A DNA stretch of 64,000 bases from Pichia kudriavzevii (lineage: Eukaryota; Ascomycota; Pichiomycetes; Pichiales; Pichiaceae): assembly GCF_003054445.1 (NCBI RefSeq), contig NC_042506.1, positions 2,363,501-2,427,500 on the forward strand. The letters run 5' to 3'. The stretch's first letter is position 1. Every line of letters begins with the position of its first letter. This document shows positions 52,069 to 61,960 of the stretch, piece by piece. The notes beneath the pieces were generated by a model. The model worked only from the letters and a program-made list of their open reading frames with translations, ran no database searches and was not told the DNA's origin. The position numbers and the translations under genes are program-made.

Positions 52069-52680
52069 ATGGAACCCTTAAATCTCGAAACCGCACAATC
52101 CGTTTTCTTAGACACTGCCACCATTGTCACTTCTTCTCTATCGGAAACATCATTGGCACCTCAAGTAACAGCCAAGCGCTCGAGACCTTGTCATAAAGGA
52201 ATGAAGCATGCAATGAACCACGACATGAGCCATAGCTCACATACTATGAAGACGAATATGGAACATGATATGCCTGGGATGAAGATGTGTAAAATGTCGA
52301 TGACTTTAAACAGTGACTACGAGAATCTATGTATATTGTCCGACAAGTTGATCATCACCACAAAAACAGAGTTACTGTTAGCAATGGTTGGAATATGTCT
52401 CTTTACACTTGGTTACGAGTACTTTAAGGTTTTCGTTGATAGAATGCAAAAAAGGTACTCTCATTTTCTAGAGTCGAATAATGTAACGGAAGGTGAATTA
52501 AAAAAGTACAGGTTAAAGCACTCTTTACTCTACGGCATCGGTGTAGGTTATTCCTTCTTAATTATGTTATTATTTATGACGTTCAATACCTGGGTCATGC
52601 TCTCTGTTTGTGTTGGTGCTGCAATTGGTCATTATATTGTACCACGCAAAGCCTCTACACTTTCATTAAATTGTCACTGA
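52069..52680 (+). CDS. CTR2: CTR2-type copper transporter
   Basis: Trimeric Ctr-family Cu(I) channel, most like yeast vacuolar Ctr2. I start at ATG 52069 (203 residues; the upstream extension begins only at GTG). The N-terminal part is rich in Met and His (KHAMNHDMSH, MEHDMPGMKMCKM), which bind copper. Three transmembrane segments follow, with MxxxM in the second (MLLFM) and GxxxG in the third (GAAIG), the selectivity and packing motifs of the family. CKMSMTLNSDYENLCI aligns with the pre-TM1 block of Ctr2, and the C-terminal LNCH echoes LACH of yeast Ctr2. Confidence 0.88.
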   Translation: MEPLNLETAQSVFLDTATIVTSSLSETSLAPQVTAKRSRPCHKGMKHAMNHDMSHSSHTMKTNMEHDMPGMKMCKMSMTLNSDYENLCILSDKLIITTKTELLLAMVGICLFTLGYEYFKVFVDRMQKRYSHFLESNNVTEGELKKYRLKHSLLYGIGVGYSFLIMLLFMTFNTWVMLSVCVGAAIGHYIVPRKASTLSLNCH

Positions 52681-52759
52681 ATGTCCTATTCCTATTTTTC
52701 TTTCTATACATGCTTCAGATACTTCTCCGTTTATCATATTTATACTAGCGCTTTTCATT

Positions 52760-55570
52760 CTAATAAGATACTTCCCAATCGGCAGTGATCACCACCCCCG
52801 GATTCCTAATTGTCAAGAAACTTCTAGCATCGTCCTCTATAACGTCAGCGGTCCATCTCTTCCCATTTTGGATGACGTCAACATGGCCACTATGCTCATC
52901 GTAACCAAGAAGGACGATTTTATTAATCTTCACCTGGTTCCTCTTCAAAGCCTCGATATAAGGTCCTTCACCAACGTGTATTACTCTACCATTGATTGTT
53001 CTGTTATCTTTATGTGCTGCTATTTTCACATGGAGGAAATCACCGAATTCGTAATTGAAAGTTTCACCATCGTCGGTATATATCTCACCATTTGAACTAC
53101 CGTCGGAACCAATTGTTACATAGAGAGTATATGGATCAAACTTCATTAGTTGGGCAGATCTCCTATATCTCTCTTTCATGGCCAATACACTTCCGCCTCG
53201 CAAGAACATTGGTATTGCGTCAAAAGGGGTGTCTATGTTTTTATACTGACAAGAGGTATGCTTTTCTGATAAATCCAGGAAATTGTAATACGTTTCATTA
53301 TCACATGGAAAATATACTCCAACTTGGTTCGCATCTTCTTCTACCACAGGCCGAACTAGCAATCCACCCATATAAAATTCGTTGTCTATATGATACCCCT
53401 TTTCATCCGACGGGACGACCCAAGATAATGGCTTTATAATCGGATCACCTGTAATACTATTCTTCCAAAATAAAGTATACCATTCTGGTAGTAATCTATA
53501 TCTCAATCGCACTGCATCCCGAATGGTGTCAGTATACTCCCCTCCGGCAACCCATGGCTCACGACGTCTGGAATCAATATGTGCATGTGCCCTGAAGAAA
53601 GGATACCAAATGCCAGCTTGGTACCATCTCACAAGTAGTTCTTTAGAAGGATTACCAAAAAACCCACCAACGTCTGCGCCGGCAAAAGGGAAACCAGCAA
53701 CATTCATTGTTAGAACCATAGGTATAGACTCTTTTAGGTACTTCCATTCGGCCATGTTATCTCCTGTCCACATAGCAGCAGTTCTCTGAGAACCAGGGAA
53801 GAATGCTCTCGTCAAAATAAATGGTCTCTGATTTGGATTTCTATCGATTAATGCCTGATATGTAAGTTCATGAAATGTCAAGCCATAGAGATTGTGTATA
53901 GATCTGTGCTCAAAGTTGTCATAGTGAATCAGATTTTTTGGAGCACTAGTTTCAGGGCCATTAAATATCGATGGTTCGTTCATATCATTCCAAAGGTGTC
54001 CATTGGTGGACAGTCCTAACAGTTCTGATCCGTTCTTAAACTGTTCGGACCAAAATGTCTGTGCATTTGGATTCGTAGAATCGATCCATACAGACTCACC
54101 AGGCCAACAATGCCCATGATATGTTTGTTCCAGATTATGATCCATAATACCAATCTTTGTAGTTTGGATTTCATCCGAGATATCATAATGCGTCTTTATA
54201 TGTGGGTCTACGATAACAACCAATTGACGCCTAGTTTCTGCAAGTTTACCCATCATTCTATCGGGATCCGGGAATAAGCCTTTATTCCAAGTGAAATATT
54301 TTTTACTATCAGTATATTCAATATCAAGCCAAATGGCATCATATGGAATTTCGTGCTTGTCAAAGTTGTAATGAACATTCAAAACATCCGACTCATCGTT
54401 GTAATTCCATCGACATTGATGATATCCCAGTGAAAAAATATTTGGAAGTTTGGAGAAGCCTGTAATTTCATGATATGCCTGGGAAATTGCTCCAGGAGTT
54501 GTTTTAACCATTAAAACGACGTCAATAATACCATTTTCAGACATCCAATGTGTTTGGACATTACTGGCTTTACTGTTTGGGACAATTAACTTATCATCTT
54601 GATCTTCTTCATTGTGAACATTTTTCTTAATATCAATGTAGGTATCTGCAGAATTAACCCAAAATATAGCAGCAGAGGTACCCGGATTGACTGCTACCAT
54701 GAATGGTATCGAGCCATACATGGGTAACTTACTCTGAGTTTCATACTCAAAGATATCAACGTTATACAGCCTGTAAGGTTCGGTATCACTAGTGTCTTTT
54801 AAAGACAGCGAATCAGCATGTTCGGGGATACCATAAACAGTTGTATAGTTAACAAAAGTAAAATCCAGAGCAACTGACTCCGGGCCTAATGGCAACGTAT
54901 CATCTCTAGAGTCTTTGAACTGGTCGAAAAATGCATTGTATGTGGATTCTTCGGGCAAAACATTGATTTTTTCGTCACTTTCTTTTTTTCGGTAGTGCTC
55001 CAAGTTTAGAAAATCCCTATCATTCATAACTATTTGCAATACTTCAAAATAATATAAGCTGATCCTAAATGGATATACCTGAACAATGGCTTTATATTCC
55101 ATTTCATTACCATATTGTAGGACGATTTCATCATTGAAGCTTTGGTGCTTAAAAGATTTCTGGATTGCGTTATTAGAGAATGCCCATTTTGAAGCTTCAG
55201 CGTATCTTTTAGGGTTAACCTTTGTGTTTTCGACCAATTTTTCCCGATACAGTTCATCCAATTTAAACCTTAGATTATAATCTTGAATAACCGATATATC
55301 AAAAGCCAGCTCTTTATACGAGCCATCATTCAGTTGTTTTAAAACCTTCCCCTGAAACACACCATTGGATTCATCAATTGTCAAGGATGACCTGTCAATA
55401 GAATATCTTGGCTCATAATTGGGTAGAAATGCGGATATTGTAGTTGCAAAATGTCTATTTCTGTGACAAAACCCATTCTGTTCGCATTTTTTGAATAGGT
55501 ATTCCTTCACTGAAAAAGCTGGATAGACCCATACTAGTAAGAACACAAGGAACGTTGAAATGTTGGTCAT
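52760..55570 (-). CDS. ROT2: ROT2, glucosidase II alpha subunit
   Basis: ER glycoside hydrolase family 31 enzyme that trims the two inner glucoses from N-glycans and so takes part in glycoprotein folding control. 936 residues from ATG 55570 (TTG three codons earlier disregarded). A signal peptide (residues about 1-20, STFLVFLLVWVYPAFS) is followed by VKEYLFKKCEQNGFCHRNR, the conserved mature N-terminus. The catalytic nucleophile Asp lies in LWNDMNEPSIF (codon 53984-53986, residue 529), and the acid/base in MWTGDN. GVYFPCDNETYY and the C-terminal beta domain follow. Close to the length of yeast Rot2 (954). It is divergent from TUB4 with 225 bp shared. Confidence 0.96.
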   Translation of the reverse strand: MTNISTFLVFLLVWVYPAFSVKEYLFKKCEQNGFCHRNRHFATTISAFLPNYEPRYSIDRSSLTIDESNGVFQGKVLKQLNDGSYKELAFDISVIQDYNLRFKLDELYREKLVENTKVNPKRYAEASKWAFSNNAIQKSFKHQSFNDEIVLQYGNEMEYKAIVQVYPFRISLYYFEVLQIVMNDRDFLNLEHYRKKESDEKINVLPEESTYNAFFDQFKDSRDDTLPLGPESVALDFTFVNYTTVYGIPEHADSLSLKDTSDTEPYRLYNVDIFEYETQSKLPMYGSIPFMVAVNPGTSAAIFWVNSADTYIDIKKNVHNEEDQDDKLIVPNSKASNVQTHWMSENGIIDVVLMVKTTPGAISQAYHEITGFSKLPNIFSLGYHQCRWNYNDESDVLNVHYNFDKHEIPYDAIWLDIEYTDSKKYFTWNKGLFPDPDRMMGKLAETRRQLVVIVDPHIKTHYDISDEIQTTKIGIMDHNLEQTYHGHCWPGESVWIDSTNPNAQTFWSEQFKNGSELLGLSTNGHLWNDMNEPSIFNGPETSAPKNLIHYDNFEHRSIHNLYGLTFHELTYQALIDRNPNQRPFILTRAFFPGSQRTAAMWTGDNMAEWKYLKESIPMVLTMNVAGFPFAGADVGGFFGNPSKELLVRWYQAGIWYPFFRAHAHIDSRRREPWVAGGEYTDTIRDAVRLRYRLLPEWYTLFWKNSITGDPIIKPLSWVVPSDEKGYHIDNEFYMGGLLVRPVVEEDANQVGVYFPCDNETYYNFLDLSEKHTSCQYKNIDTPFDAIPMFLRGGSVLAMKERYRRSAQLMKFDPYTLYVTIGSDGSSNGEIYTDDGETFNYEFGDFLHVKIAAHKDNRTINGRVIHVGEGPYIEALKRNQVKINKIVLLGYDEHSGHVDVIQNGKRWTADVIEDDARSFLTIRNPGVVITADWEVSY

Positions 55571-55795
55571 AGTGTTCAACTGTCAATGTTCACAGTATAT
55601 TCTATGGTGAACTACGTCAGTATGTGTAAGAATTAGGTGTATTGTACAAGGAGTAATATAACTGTTCGCTCGAAAAGAGCAATTTTCATGTTGGTGTTTG
55701 TTTACCGGTTTTTCCTTTACCTCTTTTTACGTGTTTTCGTGTTCCCCATAGAGTGTACAAAGCTAGAAGAATTACATCGGACAAAACATTGAAAA

Positions 55796-57347
55796 ATGAC
55801 GGGAGAAATTTTGACACTTCAGGCTGGTATGTGAATGAGCAATGTTCTCCATCTTTCTGTTCCTTATATTTTTTTTTTAAGATATCCTGTTTGGAAAACT
55901 AACACGATTTTTTTTGATCAAACTTTTTAATGCAGGACAATGTGGTAACCAAGTAGGCAGTAAATTTTGGTCCCAGCTATGTTCTGAACATGGGATTAAC
56001 CTGAATGGTACTACAGATGAAGGGTATAGCTCAGAGTCCAAGAATGATCGCCCTGATGTTTTTTTCCAAAGAAACCTAAACAATAGGTTCACACCTAGAG
56101 CTGTGTTAATTGACTTAGAACCAAGGGTGATTAATTCTATATCATCAGGAGAACAAATGGGGTTGTTTGATCCGAAAAACGTATACCTATCAGAGGACGG
56201 CAGTGGTGCCGGTAATCAATGGGTTGAAGGATACTTGAAAGGTAAAAGAGCATTGGATGATGTGTTAGATATCATTGACAGAGAGTTAGATTCATGCGAT
56301 AACCTAGAAGGGTTTCAGTTGATTCATTCAGTTTCTGGAGGTACTGGTGCAGGATTTGGATCGTTCTTGCTGGAGACTTTAAGTGATAGATATAGTAAAA
56401 AATTGATTCAAACATATTCTATATTTGGTAATTCTGAAGTTGTTGTACAGCCTTACAATACCATGTTGACTTTGAAAAGGCTAATTCAAAATTCTGATGC
56501 GAACGTTGTATTTGACAATAAATCAATCACGACCATTGCCTCCAATAATCTAAAAGTGACTAGTCCGTCGTATAGTGACATCAACAAAGTCATATCGACA
56601 GTTATGTCTGCAACAACAAACACTTTGAGGTTCCCGTCATATTCTTATAATTCCTTGACCAGTATAGTGTCGACTTTGATTCCTACTCCGGATTTACATT
56701 TCATCATTCCAAGTTATACACCTTTTACTAGCGACTATGTTAAAAATGCGGCCAAAGAAATCCGGAGAAGTACAACTTATGACGTGGTATTAGAACTTTT
56801 AGACAAGAAGTTGAGGATGTGCTGCCAGGGGGACAAGCAGGAGACTGTATTGGCGATGATGGACATCATTATCCGGTCGAACACTGCGATTGATCCAAGG
56901 GAGAGTACAAATATACAAAAGGCGGTTATCAAGGCCAGATCAAGAATCAATTTTGCACCATGGACGCCATCATCAATACATTTAGGCATGGGACAGAGGT
57001 CATGGACGAGCAAGAAGCCGTGTGAGAAGGATATAGTCAGCGGCCTGATGCTCACCAATTCGTCGTCTATTGTTCATCTATTACAGGACATCAGCAGACA
57101 GTATGATAAGTTGATGAGTAAAAATGCATTTCTGAACAACTACTTCAAGAGTGACTACGAACAGGAATGTGGAGATATTGTGCAGGAATTTCAGGATAGT
57201 CGGGAAATCGTGGAAGCATTGATGGAGGAGTATCGACTAAGTGAGAGTCTCGCTTATATGGAGGAGGATTACGTAGATGCGCAAGAAGATAACCATAACC
57301 ATAACCATAACCATGGCCATGATGACCAAGATATCGAAATGTTGTAA
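55796..57347 (+). CDS. TUB4: TUB4, gamma-tubulin (tiny first exon, one intron)
   Basis: Gamma-tubulin nucleates microtubules at the spindle pole body with Spc97 and Spc98. Exon 1 is 55796-55826 (31 nt, MTGEILTLQAG split in the last Gly) and exon 2 is 55936-57347; the splice restores LQAGQCGNQVG. The product is 480 residues (yeast 473). Tubulin motifs: GQCGNQVGSKFW, the GTP loop SGGTGAGFGSF, TPRAVLIDLEPRV, and FPSYSYNSLTSI. The intron is 109 nt with GTATGT donor, AAACTAAC branch (55896-55903) and TGCAG acceptor. The C-terminal tail has DYVDAQED then (NH)4 encoded by an AACCAT repeat, and is acidic, in the place of the regulatory yeast tail. Confidence 0.97.
55827..55935 (+). other. TUB4 intron (109 nt)
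   Basis: GTATGT at 55827, CTAAC branch with 33 nt to TGCAG at 55931-55935, phase 1. Contains a long T run (55868-55878). The canonical splice signals and restored protein motif make this certain in practice. Confidence 0.95.
57291..57313 (+). repeat. AACCAT hexamer repeat in TUB4
   Basis: About four near-perfect AACCAT units encoding alternating Asn-His in the Tub4 tail. Length polymorphism among strains would be expected. Confidence 0.8.
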
Positions 57348-57626
57348 ACTGTTAGCGATCGTATCTTTTGCCTGCTTTGGAAAAGTAAGTTTTAGCGAAC
57401 ACGCGTTGAGTTAAATAGATAAGTGCGGATTTATGTCTCCAAAAAACACAGAGGTAAAAAGAGTGATGGTAGAGTATGGCGCCGTTGCCGGTTCTTTTAT
57501 GTAATCCTTTCCATGTTAATGTACATAATTGATTCCTCATTTTGTCTCTTCTACCATCGTTTATTCTAGTTACAGTGTTTTTATAGTGTGCGATAGGGTG
57601 GGAACATAGAGATAGAGCACAAGGAA

Positions 57627-58997
57627 ATGGATGACAACAGTAGTTCGTGCGATCGGGGAGAAATTGCATCCAAGAGACGATTCAGAGATGATGTTGAAAA
57701 TGAGGAGAAGATGGACGTTGAGACCATTGAGGAGATTATCCTAGATTATCCTGAGGGAGGCAGGGTTGCATATTTTACCCTCCTAGGGTGTTTCCTTGGG
57801 TTGATAGGAGTCTTTGGTCTTTGGAATTCAACTGGTGCAATTGAGTCGTATATCAGCACCCATATATTAGCCGGTGAAAGCGACATTGCCATTTCTATGA
57901 TTTTTGCCTTGTTTTCCTTTTTCGTTATGTTTGGTATTCTCATTTCCGGTATAATATTTGACAAGTATGGAGGTAAGAAGCTATGCTATTCCGGGACGGT
58001 TCTTGTTACTGGAGGGTTAATGGCTACCGCCAATTGTAAGGAGCTATATCAATTTATACTTGCCTTTGGTATTGTTTGTGGAACTGGATGTGCATTATTG
58101 ACTGGGCCATTGGTTACAAGTGCAGGCCATTTTTTCTCCAAAAGGAGGGGTGCAGCCATGTCTGTTGTTATGCCGGGAGCATCATTAGGTGGTGTTATAT
58201 GGCCATTAGTTTGTAGGTCGCTATTTCCAAAAGTTGGGTTTGAATGGACCATTCGAACTTTAGGATTTTGCATTGGCCTATTAACGGTAATTTCGTCATT
58301 TCTTGTTCAGGATAGACACGAGGATATCCTGAGAATTAAACAGTTGAATGAGGGAGATCAAAGGAAAGAGCAAACAATGCGGGAGAAGCTTGATGATCTT
58401 GTTGATTTCAAATCTTTCAAAGATTTGACATTTATGGTTCTTACTTTGGCCTTGTTTTTGAATGAATTCTCGCTTTTGATGGTTAGCACATACATTCCAT
58501 CCTATGCATTAAATAAAGGGTTTTCAGAGAGTGTTTCTTTGATTGCATTGACTGTTTACAATGCTGCCGGTGTTGTTGGAAGAGTCATTCCGACGTTGCT
58601 TTCCGATAAGTTTGGGAATTTCAACGTGATGATCATTATATCGGGTATTATGACGTTATCAATTTGGATACTATGGTTACCGTTTGGGTCCAATTTGGGG
58701 TGTTTCCTCACATTCACCATAACCTTTGGATTTGCGTCGGCAGGAACATTGGCCATCACCCCCCTATGCACTTCGGCGATATCCAAGCCCAAGGATTTTG
58801 GTAAGAGGTACGGAACGGCATATTTCTGTGTCTCCTTTTGTAATCTACTCAGTTTACCAATTGGCATGTCCTTAACAGAGACCTCGTTGGGTTATAATGC
58901 CATGGTGATATTTGGAGGTGCTACATGTACATTGTGTACTGCATGTTTCATCTACACACGATACCGTGTGGGCGGGTTCAAGAAAATCAGTATTTAG
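57627..58997 (+). CDS. MFS transporter, monocarboxylate-porter (MCH/MCT) family
   Basis: 456-residue major facilitator with 12 predicted membrane spans. After an acidic N-terminus (RDDVENEEKMDVETIEE), YPEGGRVAYFTLLGCF takes the place of the family's D-G-G-x-x-W-x-V start motif, then GLIGVFGLWNSTGAIESYI, SGIIFDKYGGKK (the A-type loop) and a large central loop near residues 225-260. This fits the fungal Mch1-5/Esbp6 branch. Yeast members move riboflavin (Mch5) or have unclear substrates and do not carry lactate; the substrate cannot be read here. The last codons precede a CT minisatellite. Confidence 0.9.
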   Translation: MDDNSSSCDRGEIASKRRFRDDVENEEKMDVETIEEIILDYPEGGRVAYFTLLGCFLGLIGVFGLWNSTGAIESYISTHILAGESDIAISMIFALFSFFVMFGILISGIIFDKYGGKKLCYSGTVLVTGGLMATANCKELYQFILAFGIVCGTGCALLTGPLVTSAGHFFSKRRGAAMSVVMPGASLGGVIWPLVCRSLFPKVGFEWTIRTLGFCIGLLTVISSFLVQDRHEDILRIKQLNEGDQRKEQTMREKLDDLVDFKSFKDLTFMVLTLALFLNEFSLLMVSTYIPSYALNKGFSESVSLIALTVYNAAGVVGRVIPTLLSDKFGNFNVMIIISGIMTLSIWILWLPFGSNLGCFLTFTITFGFASAGTLAITPLCTSAISKPKDFGKRYGTAYFCVSFCNLLSLPIGMSLTETSLGYNAMVIFGGATCTLCTACFIYTRYRVGGFKKISI

Positions 58998-59082
58998 TTA
59001 CATCCGAGTCTGTTGTATTGCCTTGTATATGTTATTTTTGCTGCTCCTTTACGTCCTCACTGGTGTTTCATCAAATTCCTCT

Positions 59083-59127
59083 CCTCCTCTTCCTCTTCCT
59101 CCTCTTCCTCTTCCTCCTCTTCCTCTT
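59083..59127 (+). repeat. 15-bp CT minisatellite, three perfect copies
   Basis: Unit CCTCCTCTTCCTCTT repeated three times, then CCTCCTCCTCCCCC to 59141. It lies between the transporter and the orphan gene, just past the orphan's stop codon. Pure strand asymmetry (no A or G) could form triplex DNA. Confidence 0.9.
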
Positions 59128-59147
59128 CCTCCTCCTCCCCCATACTT

Positions 59148-60050
59148 CTAACCTGTGCTTATTCCTGTGCTAATACTGGTGCTACGTCCCTCACTGAACC
59201 AAAAATTGCAGTGGTCGTGCCGCATATGGTGCCCTACTATAAGGCTATTCAGGATAACTTTTTTCCAGCTTGCGGGGAGAAAGCGTTCCAAGTCCGGGTT
59301 GCTCAGAAAAACGCCCTCCGCTGGGACAGGGCCTTCGGTTCTGCAAAGCGCCCGTGTGAGTCCGCGGGCCGCCTGCCGCACAACCGCCGCAGGCACCGGT
59401 GCTACCGTTTCCCGAGCTGCCCACAAATGTTCAGGAGACCCCATTGGAAGTGCGCCGCGCCGCCCGCGGACACGTGCTACCGCCGCCGACGCCGCCCTTG
59501 GAAGGGCCACAGTGTCTTGCCATTCATTCACCCGCGAAATTAGTTGGTGTCGTTTTCTCCTTCGGTGAGCCTCCTCACTATCTTGTACAATTTCGTCCAT
59601 TTGTGTACGTACATCGTCTAGGAGAGAGTCGTTATCTTCATCATGAGCATCGTCGCCATCGTAATCGTAATCGTAAGAACCATCTTCTCCGTCGTACTTA
59701 TACCGCCAATCGCTCTCGGTGCTAAGATGTTCATCGAAATCGCTAATGACATATCCGCCGTCCAATTCCCTGGCATTTACACTGCCGCTGCCAACACTCC
59801 TTGAACTCAATATGCTCTCCTCATGATCAGAGCTCTGTCTCAGCGTCGTCGCCACATAGACATCGGCTTCGGCACCCACATCAGCACTCGCCGACACACG
59901 TGTGCGTGTTCTCGTGCCTTCATTTGGATACTTTGATCCAAACAAGACCCACTCCGAGTCACTACTAATCTGTAAATCGTCTCCCTTCCTGCCCCCCGCC
60001 GCAGCAGAGACCTTGCCTTCAAAATGCGGTTTCCGATACACAACGTCCAT
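59148..60050 (-). CDS. Hypothetical protein, 300 residues, GC-rich 3' half
   Basis: Complete frame from ATG 60050. The N-terminus holds DLQISSDSEWVLFGSKYP, then a Ser/Asp-rich middle with a Tyr-Asp run (DGSYDYDYDGDD), and HQLISRVNEWQDTVALPRA opens the second half, which is Ala/Arg/Pro-rich (VARVRGRRGALPM, PVPAAVVRQAARG). No domain, signal or membrane segment is recognised. The DNA from about 59330 to 59500 is unusually GC-rich for this window, so codon choice and amino-acid make-up change sharply within the gene, and several other frames are open there. It is probably real because the frame is long and ATG-started, but the exact C-terminus is less sure. Confidence 0.6.
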   Translation of the reverse strand: MDVVYRKPHFEGKVSAAAGGRKGDDLQISSDSEWVLFGSKYPNEGTRTRTRVSASADVGAEADVYVATTLRQSSDHEESILSSRSVGSGSVNARELDGGYVISDFDEHLSTESDWRYKYDGEDGSYDYDYDGDDAHDEDNDSLLDDVRTQMDEIVQDSEEAHRRRKRHQLISRVNEWQDTVALPRAASAAVARVRGRRGALPMGSPEHLWAARETVAPVPAAVVRQAARGLTRALCRTEGPVPAEGVFLSNPDLERFLPASWKKVILNSLIVGHHMRHDHCNFWFSEGRSTSISTGISTG

Positions 60051-60745
60051 TTCCTGGTGCTATTATGAAGGTATCGATTGGGTTGTCTTGTTGCAACAGG
60101 GGGAATGAGGCGAACTGTGTTAACGAACAACGAAACCGCCCCTCCATTTGTCACTCTCTGCATCGCCCCGAGCGGTAGACGCAGATAGACATCTCCAACG
60201 CGCAAACTGCCCAAATACACGCACCGTAGTCCTTGCTTTCATCCATTGTCACTGCTGTGCACGTGATGTGTGCAGCTCTAATGCACTTTCCTCTGATGAA
60301 TGCAATGTATTGCTTGGTAGTTACAGGTAGAAAAACTTTATCTGAGGTTCCTGCAATATATGGTAGTTTACCATATGGTATATTATGATATATTATGGTA
60401 TATATATATAGAATAGTGACGTATAGTACATTGTATTATATTATCGTATATACCATGATAAACTTTATCAAGTCTAGTAAAATTATATTATATTAGATTA
60501 TATTAAATTAGATGATAGAAAACGAAGAAACAAACAAACAAGGTTCACAAAACATACGTGTCCTTATTTCCGGGAAAAAGAACAGGTCATTAGGATTGTC
60601 ATTGTATTCATGTTTATATATAGAGATCACTCTGTATTGTTGAGAAAAGATTTCAAGTTATTGAGTAAAACAAAATGTCGAAAAAAAAAACCAAAGTAAA
60701 AACAAAAAGAAAACAAAAACAAAGAGTAAATTAAAATCAACTTGT
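60051..60745. other. Intergenic region with AT-rich tract
   Basis: About 700 bp between the orphan gene start and the SVF1 stop. A nearly pure A/T tract of about 150 bp at 60360-60515 includes a 12-bp palindrome TACCATATGGTA (60369-60380) and repeated TATATTATGG-like words. A/C-rich low-complexity DNA follows at 60675-60730. It could contain an origin of replication, which I cannot verify. Confidence 0.45.
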
Positions 60746-61960
60746 TTAAATGGCAGTGATAAAAGTCGTCTCACTGTATGCATATCCCTTTTCATCAACT
60801 TCAACTTTGTCGCCTCTTTTGATGGTCAGCTCCATCTCATTACTGAATTGGAAAATATATGGCTTAGTGCCTGCAACTCCACTGACGATGTTCTTGACAA
60901 ACTGAGGAATCTCCGCCATAACATCGACTCTCTCACATAGGCATTTCAAATCACCCCTGACTTGAACTTGGACTCTCTCTTCCTCTTCAGCATCATCATC
61001 GGTCATTGTGTATTGGATTCTCTTTGGAACCTCCCAACCAGAAGTCTCGTCCTTCTCACAGTCCAAATGCTCAGTTTTGTTGTTCATAGTAGCAAGAATG
61101 ACCTTACCATCCTTATCAACAGTCATGCAAACAGAGACCTTGGTTGTATTGTACGAAGGCGGAGTTGTGAATTCCATGATTACAACAGAATAATCCTTGG
61201 ATTGGTAGTTCAAGAAATCCCAAGTTGCAGCTGCATGATGAGGCTTCATACCTTGTAATGCCATAACGTACATAGTCAAACCATCTTTAATTTCGATTTT
61301 CTCCTTATCGAGATATTCCAATTCCGACGGTTCTAAATAGTCAACATCTTGTCCCGGCTTGAGCTCCCGCAAAATGATTTCACCATTCACGTGGCATCTA
61401 GGCCAAAAGACATGTCTCATATTCCCCCAAGGATTATCAATGTCTGTACCATACAGGGTTTGGCCATCCTTACCGAACTTGATGCCCTGTCCAATACGCT
61501 TCATGGTGAGATGCACCTCGGTCAACTTATTGACACTGGAGTCAAGCTGGTATTCATCGGCCGTGTCCTTATTCAACACAATCGTCAACCCGTCGGCCTT
61601 GAAGTCGGTGCCGTCCTCAATGGAAAAGTTCTCTAGCTTTGTGGACGTCCAAACAAAATCTTTGGGATTCGCCTTGGGGAAAAGCTTGAATGTGAATTGG
61701 GCAGTTGTATGTAACCCAATGACATTGGAATGAATCACCTGCGCAAAACCAGCATAAGAGTCGTCCTCAAAATAGAACGTTTGCGTCTCAACGTTGGTGT
61801 GGTTAGGAGAGACATACTTCATGTCCTCAATCGTCAAATCACTGTATTTTGGGTCTCCCTCCTCTAAATTAAATCCAACTGGATGGATCGCCTCTGCTCC
61901 ATATTCTGGCTCGGCAGTGCCGGCAACAACAGAGAGTCCCGATTGTACTAATTTCCACAT
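60746..61960 (-). CDS. SVF1: SVF1, lipocalin-like ceramide-transfer/survival factor
   Basis: Svf1 is a peripheral, double-lipocalin-like protein linked to ER-Golgi ceramide transport and survival under oxidative and cold stress in yeast. The 404-residue product matches from the start (MWKLVQSGLSVVAGTAEPEYG against yeast MLKWIQGGISAVTGMAEPEYG), with NHTNVETQTFYFED, GFAQVIHSNVIGLHT, NPWGNMRHVFWPR, MALQGMKPHHAAATWDF and the C-terminal FVKNIVSGVAGTKPYIFQFS. It is shorter than yeast (481) mainly because the acidic central insert of the yeast protein is absent. The N-terminal amphipathic helix used for membrane binding is present. Confidence 0.95.
   Translation of the reverse strand: MWKLVQSGLSVVAGTAEPEYGAEAIHPVGFNLEEGDPKYSDLTIEDMKYVSPNHTNVETQTFYFEDDSYAGFAQVIHSNVIGLHTTAQFTFKLFPKANPKDFVWTSTKLENFSIEDGTDFKADGLTIVLNKDTADEYQLDSSVNKLTEVHLTMKRIGQGIKFGKDGQTLYGTDIDNPWGNMRHVFWPRCHVNGEIILRELKPGQDVDYLEPSELEYLDKEKIEIKDGLTMYVMALQGMKPHHAAATWDFLNYQSKDYSVVIMEFTTPPSYNTTKVSVCMTVDKDGKVILATMNNKTEHLDCEKDETSGWEVPKRIQYTMTDDDAEEEERVQVQVRGDLKCLCERVDVMAEIPQFVKNIVSGVAGTKPYIFQFSNEMELTIKRGDKVEVDEKGYAYSETTFITAI

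Noticed and set aside
57352-57669. 105-codon minus-strand open frame before the MFS transporter
   Set aside because: It overlaps the transporter's start and promoter, is Cys/His/Arg-rich in a random way and matches nothing.
59013-59543. 176-codon plus-strand frame with a poly-Ser run
   Set aside because: The Ser run is the CT minisatellite read in frame and the rest is the GC-rich islet antisense to the longer minus-strand gene.
60369-60380. Palindrome TACCATATGGTA as an Mcm1 site
   Set aside because: The spacing CC-N4-GG is too short for the Mcm1 CArG-type consensus.
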